The notes under the pieces: model-generated | What the model saw: the letters and a program-made list of their open reading frames with translations, nothing else | What the model was told of the DNA's origin: nothing | The model's database searches: none | Shown: positions 33,441 to 41,100 of the stretch, piece by piece | Position numbering within the stretch: the stretch's first letter is position 1 | Layout: every line of letters starts with the position of its first letter | Position numbers and translations under genes: made by a program | Assembly (NCBI GenBank): GCA_937924445.1 | Contig: CALDSX010000034.1 | Span: 1 to 44,088 of the forward strand | From: an uncultured Chthoniobacterales bacterium | GTDB taxonomy: Bacteria > Verrucomicrobiota > Verrucomicrobiia > Chthoniobacterales > CALDSX01 | Reading direction: 5' to 3' | DNA: 44,088 nt

Positions 33441-34645
33441 AAACCGGTGTTGACTCCACAGAAAACTGCGGCTTGTTGCACATCTTTGTCTCCTCGCCCG
33501 GAGAGGTTGACGATGATACTGCTTTCTGGAGGCATGGTGGGCGCGCGCTTAACGACTTCAGCCACAGCATGGGCGGTTTCTAAGGCGGGAATGATGCCTT
33601 CAACCTCCGAGAGCAACCGGAACGCATCAAGCGCCTCGGTATCGGTTGCAAAACTGTAGTTTATGCGACCCAATTCACGCAGGTTTGCGTGCTCCGGCCC
33701 AATGGCAGCGTAGTCCAGACCAGCGGAGACTGAATGCGTCAGCTCGATCTGGCCGTCCGAGTCGGCAAGCAGATAAGTTTTTGTTCCCTGCAAAACCCCG
33801 AGCCGACCGCCTTGAAAACGGGCGGCATGGCGCCCCGGCATAATCCCGTCCCCTCCGGCTTCCACACCAATCATTTGGACTGTTCCGTCGTCGAGAAACG
33901 GATGAAAAAGTCCCATGGCGTTACTGCCACCACCCACGCACGCAACAAGCAATTCCGGAAGCTTGCCTTCTCGTTCAAGGATTTGGTGCCTTGCTTCTAG
34001 ACCAATCACGCGATGAAAATCGCGCACCATCATCGGGTATGGATGAGCCCCCAGAGCGCTGCCAAGGATGTAGTGGGTATCCCGAACATTTGTCACCCAG
34101 TCGCGCATGGCCTCGTTGATCGCTTCCTTGAGCGTCGCCTGACCGGCTGAAACTCCCCGCACCTCCGCACCGAGAAATCGCATCCGCGCAACATTCAAAG
34201 CCTGTCGTTCCATGTCCACAGCACCCATGTAAATAACGCATTCCAACCCGAAAAGTGCTGAGACGGTGGCAGTGGCGACACCATGCTGTCCGGCACCGGT
34301 CTCCGCGATTATCCGACGCTTACCCATCCGCCTTGCAAGGAGGGCCTGCCCGAGGGCGTTGTTTATTTTATGTGCGCCAGTGTGAAGCAAGTCCTCTCGT
34401 TTAAGATAAATTCTGGCGCCGCCGAGCTTTTCTGTGAGACGTCGGGCGAAATAAAGTGGTGTGGGACGGCCAACGTATTCCCTCAAAAGTCGCTCGAGTT
34501 CAATCTGGAATTCTCCGTTGTCTCTGGCGGCTGCGTATTCGGAGGCCAATTCGTCCAAAGGCCCAATAAGGGTCTCCGGAACGAAGCGCCCGCCGTACGT
34601 GCCGAAGTAGCCGTTCGCATCTGGCAGATCTTTTAACATGCTCAT
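33437..34645 (-). CDS. trpB: Tryptophan synthase beta subunit
   Basis: TrpB joins indole with serine to give tryptophan, with PLP. The 402-residue protein has the PLP lysine K93 in [16 protein letters not shown]. Other motifs are [39 protein letters not shown], the phosphate-binding [12 protein letters not shown] and INLSGRG-like [10 protein letters not shown] at the end. It is the classical TrpB1 type by length and sequence. Two closely spaced ATG starts (34645 and 34639) are possible, and a TTG/CTG-type start further upstream is less likely. TrpA and the other trp genes are absent from the window, so trpB stands apart here. A 5-bp hairpin lies 3 nt upstream of ATG 34645. Confidence 0.97.
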   Translation of the reverse strand: MSMLKDLPDANGYFGTYGGRFVPETLIGPLDELASEYAAARDNGEFQIELERLLREYVGRPTPLYFARRLTEKLGGARIYLKREDLLHTGAHKINNALGQALLARRMGKRRIIAETGAGQHGVATATVSALFGLECVIYMGAVDMERQALNVARMRFLGAEVRGVSAGQATLKEAINEAMRDWVTNVRDTHYILGSALGAHPYPMMVRDFHRVIGLEARHQILEREGKLPELLVACVGGGSNAMGLFHPFLDDGTVQMIGVEAGGDGIMPGRHAARFQGGRLGVLQGTKTYLLADSDGQIELTHSVSAGLDYAAIGPEHANLRELGRINYSFATDTEALDAFRLLSEVEGIIPALETAHAVAEVVKRAPTMPPESSIIVNLSGRGDKDVQQAAVFCGVNTGL

Positions 34646-34751
34646 CGGCTCAATAATGAGCACCTACTTCGCCTTGTCGAGCGGATTTGCTCGCCCCTGC
34701 CACTCTCCGTCACACCCAAACGACCGGAGTTTTTCCTCTCGATAGACAAAA
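34646..34751 (-). promoter_or_regulatory. Possible structured leader of trpB
   Basis: If transcription starts from the promoter near 34752-34781, trpB has a leader of about 100 nt. It can form CTCCG/CGGAG, CGAGC-AAATCC-GCTCG, and GCTCA-TTAT-TGAGC (34648-34661); the last ends 3 nt before the ATG and could mask initiation. I see no run of Trp codons, so classical attenuation is not supported. Confidence 0.35.
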
Positions 34752-34781
34752 AGTATAAAAATATTAAAAAATTATGTTGAA
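34752..34781 (-). promoter_or_regulatory. Candidate trpB promoter
   Basis: On the minus strand TTCAAC (34776-34781) and TATACT (34752-34757) are separated by 18 nt in very AT-rich DNA. The -10 matches at 5/6, the -35 at only 3/6. It overlaps the -35 box of the plus-strand promoter, so the two would compete for polymerase. Confidence 0.35.
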
Positions 34782-34805
34782 CTATTTGAACGAATTAACT
34801 ATCCT
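34777..34805 (+). promoter_or_regulatory. Candidate sigma70 promoter for the sigma-factor gene
   Basis: TTGAAC (34777-34782) and TATCCT (34800-34805) are separated by exactly 17 nt. This gives a leader of about 180 nt before the ATG at 34996. The rest of the 350-nt divergent gap holds no other gene that I can support. Confidence 0.5.
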
Positions 34806-34995
34806 GAAAGTCTTTTTTCGTAGAAAATCTTATGTCCGCAAAGTTCTAAATCAATCTTAACTCTCTCTCGCATTGCCGGACGCTATTGGCACACTGTAAA
34901 AGACGGCACAAAACCAAATCGAAATGAATTAATCAGCGGCTGAGATTCTCATAAATCGATCGCTTAAAAACTCTTTTTCAACCCAACACCGAAGA

Positions 34996-35844
34996 ATGCA
35001 TTCCGAAGACAGCGACAGCAGCATAAAAATCTATCTCCGTGAAATTGGACAAATCCCACTCCTAACACCTGAGCAGGAGATCGATCTTGCTGCCAGAATT
35101 AAGAAAGGGGACAGAGAAGCTCGTGCTTTAATGATCAAGTCGAATCTCCGACTCGTTGTCAAAATCGCTCACGACTACGCTAACCTCGGCCTTCCCCTCC
35201 TCGATCTTATCTCTGAAGGCAATATCGGCCTTATGAAGGCTGTTGAACGCTTTGATCCCGCCAAGGGTGGAAAACTAAGTACTTATGCCGCATGGTGGAT
35301 CAAACAATCCATCAAACGCGCATTGGCTAACCAATCCAAGACGATCCGCCTGCCCGTTCATCTGGTGGATAAAATCTCTAAAATGCGCCGGGTTGCCCTT
35401 CAGATGAGTGAAGAACTCGGTCGCGAGCCAACCGACGACGAACTGGCCGAGGAAATCGGCCTGGCCACCGCCAAAGTGTCGCAGCTTAAAACGGTCTCTA
35501 TCCGCCCGGCCTCCCTTGACGCCCCAATCAGCGATGACGATACCACCGAGTTCGGAGAGATCGTCGGCGACGAAGATGCTTTCACCCCGTTCGAATTGCT
35601 CCGGGATAAAAATCTCAAAGACGAGATCAGCGACCTCATTAATGTCCTCGATGAACGCGAGAAAAAAATCATTTTCTCCCGATTTGGTCTCGACGGCGGA
35701 AAACCAAAAACACTCGAAGAAGTTGGCCGCAAGTTCGGCGTCACACGCGAACGCATCCGCCAACTCCAAAACATCGCTCTCTCAAAGCTCCGTCGCGCTC
35801 TTCAGAAAAAAGAGCGTCCGAATGATATAGCCGCGCAGCGCTGA
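34996..35844 (+). CDS. Group 2 sigma70-family sigma factor
   Basis: A 282-residue RNA polymerase sigma factor. Region 1.2 is SIKIYLREIGQIPLLTPEQE. Region 2 contains MIKSNLRLVVKIAHDY, LLDLISEGNIGLMKAVERFD and the -10 reading helix KLSTYAAWWIKQSIKRAL. Region 3 is EPTDDELAEEIGL. Region 4, which reads the -35 box, ends with TLEEVGRKFGVTRERIRQLQ. It lacks the long region 1.1 and the non-conserved insertion of primary RpoD, so it is probably a secondary (RpoS/SigB-like group 2) sigma, though its region 2.4 looks able to read TATAAT-like boxes. ATG 34996 gives the acidic MHSEDSDSS start. It has its own leader and promoter and a possible hairpin after the stop. The regulon is unknown. Confidence 0.95.
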   Translation: MHSEDSDSSIKIYLREIGQIPLLTPEQEIDLAARIKKGDREARALMIKSNLRLVVKIAHDYANLGLPLLDLISEGNIGLMKAVERFDPAKGGKLSTYAAWWIKQSIKRALANQSKTIRLPVHLVDKISKMRRVALQMSEELGREPTDDELAEEIGLATAKVSQLKTVSIRPASLDAPISDDDTTEFGEIVGDEDAFTPFELLRDKNLKDEISDLINVLDEREKKIIFSRFGLDGGKPKTLEEVGRKFGVTRERIRQLQNIALSKLRRALQKKERPNDIAAQR

Positions 35845-35899
35845 CCATCCGATGTCCCATCCCCCAGCAAGAGGTGGTGTCACGGAACCGGCCGCGGTT

Positions 35900-35918
35900 G
35901 CCAGAATTTTACTCTGGC
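35900..35918 (+). terminator. Weak hairpin after the sigma-factor gene
   Basis: GCCAGA-ATTTTAC-TCTGGC is a perfect 6-bp stem about 55 nt after the stop. There is no T-run behind it, so it may only slow polymerase or protect the mRNA end. The rest of the 230-nt gap to the GlcD-like gene shows nothing clear. Confidence 0.3.
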
Positions 35919-36074
35919 GATAGATCATGGGAATGGCCATCTGTCACTTAAGCATAAACCCGGATTTCATAGTAGGGGCAGGGGAGTCCACCTGCGGCCT
36001 TGAATTGCTGACCAAAAACTACCGCAAAAGTTCTCGCGGACAGCACGTTTACTTTGCGTATAGGTATCTTCGAA

Positions 36075-37562
36075 ATGGAATCTAAATCCCCTTCGCGCGG
36101 ACGTCGTCCAATCTCCGTTGAATTTCGACGCTCACTGACTCGCAGTCTCAAAATTCCCGCGCCGGGGCCTCGTCCGGATCAAACCCTCCTTACAAAGGCC
36201 TCACGAAAGCTCCGACGTCTTCTCGGGGCCGAAGCTTTTCTGGAGGGGCCGGATAACGTTGCTGCTTTTGCAGGGGACAAATGGTTCGCCGCCACACCGC
36301 CAGATTTCGTCGTCAGTCCCAATTCAGTTGGGCAGGTGGCTGCGGTGCTTCGCGTTGCCGCAGAACTTTCGCTGCCTGTCACCCCGCGTGGCGCTGGGTT
36401 CGGTTACGTGGGTGGCTGCGTGCCCCATCATGGTGGTATTGTGCTGGATCTCAAGAAAATGGATCGCATTTTGGAGATTAGCACAGCCGACGGCTTAGCG
36501 CGTGTCGAAGCCGGTGTTGTCACGGGCCGATTACAAAAAGCCGTGCGCGAACTTGGCTGGTTTTACCCACCCGACCCAGCCAGCCTTCGTCATTCAACCA
36601 TCGGCGGTAATATTGCGGCCAATGCGGGCGGTCCCCGCTGCTTGAAATACGGTGTTACCCGCAACTACGTCCTCGGGCTCACTGTGGTTTTGCCCGGCGG
36701 GCAAGTGGTCCAGGTCGGCGGGCGAACCATTAAAAATAAGGTGGGTTTCGATTTTACAGGCCTTTTTACTGGTAGCGAAGGAATGCTCGGTGTCATTACT
36801 GAGGCGACTTTGCGAATCATTCCACATCCGCCGCAGCGGGCCGTCGTGTCGTGCTGCTTCGATACCATGCCTCTGGCCGCAAAGGCCGTTCAAGAGGTTT
36901 TTCAAGCCGGATTTCTGCCTGCGGCTCTGGAAATCGCCGATGAATTCACGTTGGAGGCTGCGCGGCAGCATCTGGGGGCGGATCTCGTTCCACCGGGTAA
37001 AAGCCATTTGTTGCTGGAGGTGGATGGGCAGAAAACCACCGTTGATACTGAGGTCGGGATGCTGATGGAGTTGATGAAAAAACTCGGTGCACGGGCGTTG
37101 GACAAGGCGGTTGGTGAGGAAGGATGTGAGCGGCTTTGGGGATTGCGCCGGGGGTTTTCCGAGTCGCTTAAAGCCACAGGTCTTACCAAACTCAACGAAG
37201 ATGTGGTGGTTCCTCGAGGACGCCTGGTGGATCTCATGCGGTTCGCAGCAGGGCTACAGAAAAAATATGGTTTTCCTGTGGCCTGCTTTGGCCACGCCGG
37301 CGATGGGAACATCCATGTGAATATTATGGTGCCCCATGCCGAGGAAAAACCTGTTCAAAAGGAAGTGTCGCTTGCTCTCGATGAACTCTTTGCCCAAGTT
37401 ATCGCCTGGGAGGGGGCAATTACAGGCGAACATGGGATTGGTCTGGCCAAAGCTCGCTGGTGGCCAAAAGCGACCGGCAAGGCTCTTGATACCCTGCATC
37501 GCGTGGTTAAAAATGCACTCGATCCCAAGGGTATTCTGAACCCGGGAAAATTCTTGGGCTGA
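36075..37562 (+). CDS. FAD-linked oxidase, glycolate/lactate oxidase GlcD family
   Basis: A 495-residue VAO-type flavoenzyme. The FAD-binding half has PDFVVSPNSVGQVAAVLRVA, TPRGAGFGYVGGCVPHHGG, the PPDPASLRHSTIGGNIAANA stretch and FTGSEGMLGVITEATLRI. The C-terminal half has the conserved FGHAGDGNIHVNIMVPH and GEHGIGLAKARWW, ending GILNPGKFLG. Relatives oxidise glycolate, D-lactate or other 2-hydroxy acids at the membrane. The partner subunits GlcE and GlcF are not adjacent, so it may act alone, like D-lactate dehydrogenases of this family. A basic 35-residue N-terminal extension precedes the domain. ATG 36075 is preferred over the in-frame TTG at 36054. Confidence 0.92.
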   Translation: MESKSPSRGRRPISVEFRRSLTRSLKIPAPGPRPDQTLLTKASRKLRRLLGAEAFLEGPDNVAAFAGDKWFAATPPDFVVSPNSVGQVAAVLRVAAELSLPVTPRGAGFGYVGGCVPHHGGIVLDLKKMDRILEISTADGLARVEAGVVTGRLQKAVRELGWFYPPDPASLRHSTIGGNIAANAGGPRCLKYGVTRNYVLGLTVVLPGGQVVQVGGRTIKNKVGFDFTGLFTGSEGMLGVITEATLRIIPHPPQRAVVSCCFDTMPLAAKAVQEVFQAGFLPAALEIADEFTLEAARQHLGADLVPPGKSHLLLEVDGQKTTVDTEVGMLMELMKKLGARALDKAVGEEGCERLWGLRRGFSESLKATGLTKLNEDVVVPRGRLVDLMRFAAGLQKKYGFPVACFGHAGDGNIHVNIMVPHAEEKPVQKEVSLALDELFAQVIAWEGAITGEHGIGLAKARWWPKATGKALDTLHRVVKNALDPKGILNPGKFLG

Positions 37563-37616
37563 GAACACATAAAAACATGGTTGACATCGGGTGTATTTTC
37601 TCGGCTTTTTATCATT

Positions 37617-38033
37617 GTGAAAACACATCGCAAAGAGCTTTGGTTTGACCTCCCAACCCGTCGGGGATTTGTGAACATCACGTCCGATGTCGAGAAGGCG
37701 CTGAAGGCTTCCGGAGTTCAAGAGGGGCTCTGTCTTGTCAACGCCATGCACATCACCGCTAGCGTTTTCATTAATGATAATGAGAGTGGTTTGCACCAAG
37801 ATTTCGAACGCTGGCTCGAAAAGCTCGCCCCCGAGAAGCCCTACTCACAATACGCCCACAATGGCGCTGAAGACAACGCCGACGCCCATCTCAAACGCAC
37901 CATCATGGGCCGTGAGGTGGTTGTTGCCATCTCAGGCGGTCAACTCGATCTGGGACCGTGGGAGGCGATTTTTTATGGCGAATTTGACGGCCGCCGTCGC
38001 AAACGCGTTCTCATCAAAATCATTGGTGAGTGA
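37617..38033 (+). CDS. YjbQ/UPF0047 family protein
   Basis: A 138-residue protein of the secondary thiamine-phosphate synthase/UPF0047 family. The family signature is complete: [20 protein letters not shown], then [36 protein letters not shown] and the final [17 protein letters not shown]. Conserved His, Glu and Asp residues probably bind a metal. E. coli YjbQ has weak thiamine-phosphate synthase activity, but the true role is unsettled. I chose GTG 37617, which gives [17 protein letters not shown]; a TTG at 37581 would add twelve residues unlike the family. It lies about 54 nt after the GlcD-like gene and 85 nt before uvrA, on the same strand. Confidence 0.92.
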   Translation: MKTHRKELWFDLPTRRGFVNITSDVEKALKASGVQEGLCLVNAMHITASVFINDNESGLHQDFERWLEKLAPEKPYSQYAHNGAEDNADAHLKRTIMGREVVVAISGGQLDLGPWEAIFYGEFDGRRRKRVLIKIIGE

Positions 38034-38118
38034 GCAGACCACCGCTTGACAGCCCTGCCAACGGTTTTGAAATACCGCGTGGCGTCCCCGCGACGATTTG
38101 AAGGCGTAACGTTGCCAC

Positions 38119-41100
38119 ATGCCCAAAGTTGCTCTAACCTCCCGTCGCCTATCCGAAATAGCCTATCGGCCACCCGTCAAAGATCCGATCCGTATTCGCG
38201 GTGCCAGGCAAAACAACCTGCGCGGTATTGATCTCGACATTCCTGTCGGCGAGTTGGTTGTCATAACCGGACCGAGCGGCTCCGGAAAATCCTCTCTCGC
38301 CTTTGATACCATATACGCCGAAGGGCAGAGGCGTTACATCGAGACATTCAGTCCCTACACCCGCCAATTTTTTGAGCGGATGGACAAGCCGCAAGTCGAA
38401 GAGATCTCGGGTATCCCTCCCGCGATTGCCCTTGAGCAAAACAACAGCGTTCGCAATTCACGCTCAACGGTAGGCACGCTAACGGAAATTAATGATCACC
38501 TCAAACTCTTGTTTCCGTTACTTGCCGAGGCCTCTTGCCCCTTGTGCAGGAGAGAGATTCGTCCCGAAACCGCTCACTCGATCCTGCACCACCTCATCGA
38601 GTCTCTCAGCGGCAAAACCTTGTTGCTGGCCTTCCTCATTCCTGCGCCGAAAAAGGTTTCTCCTGCAGAGTTGTTTTCTCTCCTTCAAAACCAAGGCTAT
38701 CTTCGCGTCTGGATAGCCGGCCAACTGCTGCGCACCGACGAGCCGCCCGTCTCCACGCTGAAACTTCCCTCAGAAATTGTCGTTGTGCAGGATCGCCTCG
38801 GTCCGCTTGACCCTGAACACGCCAGCCGGACCGTCAAAAACCGCCTGGCTGAGTCTATCGAAACAGCGTTACACCTCGGTGGTGGAAAATTGTTGGTTAT
38901 CGAAACCGACACCGGAAAAGAACATCCCTTCTCGCGCGGCTGGCATTGCGCACACTGTGACCTCAGCATTCGCCCGCCCACTCCGTCGCTCTTCAGCTTC
39001 AATCATCCTCTCGGTGCCTGTCCAAAATGTAGAGGGTTTGGACGATTGCTTGCCCTTGATCTGGATAAAGCCATACCTGACAGGAGCCTCTCGCTTGAGC
39101 AAGGCGCCGTGCGTGCCTTTTCAGGAACGCAATTCCAGGAGAGCCAGCGCGATCTGATCCACGCAGCCCGCCAAGCACAAATCCCAACACGGGTTCCTTT
39201 CGACAAACTAAGCGAAACCGACCAACGCTGGGTCATCAAGGGTGATCCGGACGCATCCACCATGAGCCCCGAGCAACTTTGGGAATCCGGTCTATGGTAT
39301 GGCGTCGAGGGATTTTTTAAATGGCTGGAATCGAAAGCCTACAAAATGCATGTCCGGGTCTTCTTAAGCCGTTACAGAAGTGCCTGCCCCTGTCCAACGT
39401 GTAACGCCGGACGTTACCAGCCCGAGACGTTGAATTATCGCCTTCGTCTCGGAAGCAATGCCCTCACACTTCCGGAAATTAATGCACTCCCCACCGACGA
39501 TCTGCTCCCGCGCCTCGAGTCTCTGCAATCCAAAATTAAGGACTGCCCGCAGGCAACTCTCGTACTCAACCAAATCATATCCCGCCTGCGCTGTCTTGAA
39601 GATGTAGGGCTGGGATACCTCACTCTCGACCGCACTGCTCGCACACTCTCCGGTGGCGAACTCCAGCGTGTCAACCTCACTTCATGTATTGGCGCAGGGC
39701 TTGTTAACACACTTTTTGTTCTAGATGAACCGACTATCGGCCTTCATCCTGAAGACACAGACCGACTAGTTCAGGCGCTCCGATCCCTGCGTGACCGCGG
39801 AAATACCCTCGTCGTCGTTGAACATGAAGAGGCCGTCATGCGCGCTGCCAACCGAATCGTGGACATTGGCCCTGGGCGCGGCCAAACAGGTGGAAAACTC
39901 GTCTTTAACGGCGACCACTCTGCACTCAAAAAACTTCCCCAAGGAATTTCGCTCACAGCGGATTACCTCAATAATCGCAAAACGATTCTGGCGGCCCCAA
40001 AGTCCCGCTCCCCAATTTCCTACCTACGGCTCCGGCAGGCTTGTGCCCATAACATTCGTAACGCTGATTTCGACATTCCGCTTGGCTGTTTCACCTGTGT
40101 GACGGGAGTCTCCGGTTCAGGGAAGAGCACCCTCCTCCACACACTTCTTCACAAGTCATTGATGCGTCTGCGCGGGGCTCTGCCAGATGGTGAAGATCAT
40201 GGCAAAATCGCAACGATCGAAGGTGCCGAACGCATCGGTCAAATCCTTCTCGTGGACCAGGCGCCTCTCTCGAAAACTCCCCGCTCCACGCCTGCGCTTT
40301 ATACGGGAGTCTTCGACGGCATCCGCCGCCTCTTCGCGGAGCTCGATGACGCCAAAGCCGCCGGATTTTGCGTCGGGGATTTCTCTTTTAACTCCGGTTG
40401 CGGTCGTTGCGAGCGCTGCGGTGGGGCCGGTTTTGAAAAAGTCGAGATGCAGTTTCTCAGTGATATTTTCGTTCGATGCCCCGAGTGTGAAGGGCGGCGG
40501 TTCAAACCGGAGCTGCTCAAAATCCAGCTCGACAGGCACTCCATTCATGACGTCCTCGAAATGACCGTTTCCGAGGCGGTCACTTTCTTCCGCCGACGCG
40601 GACTCGAACGAGAAATCGTCGATCCTCTGCGTCTCCTCGAAGAAACCGGTCTCGGCTATCTCCGCCTTGGCCAGCCTCTCAACACTCTTTCCGGGGGAGA
40701 ATCCCAACGACTCAAACTCGTTGGTCATCTCGCCGCACGCCGCTCTGGCATAAACCGTTTCCCAAAAAAAACCGATCTCCTTCTCTTTGACGAACCAACC
40801 ACCGGACTTCACTTCGACGATATCGCCCTTTTGCTCAACGTGTTCCACCGTCTTGCTGACGAAGGTGAGACTTTGGTTGTGATCGAGCACAATCTTCATG
40901 TTATTAAGAATGCCGATCACATCATTGACCTCGGTCCAGGGCCCGGCGCCGCCGGCGGAACCATCGTTGCTGCCGGAAAACCCTTCGAAATCGCCTCGAA
41001 TTCCCGCTCCGTCACAGGACGCTACCTTGCGCCACTCCTGGGGCTCAAACCACGCACTCATCGCAAAACACTTGCCAAGACCAAGAGTGTCCCAAACGAC

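Noticed and set aside
35948-36151. 67-codon minus-strand frame between the sigma factor and GlcD-like genes
   Set aside because: It is mostly antisense to the GlcD-like gene, with no recognisable domain.
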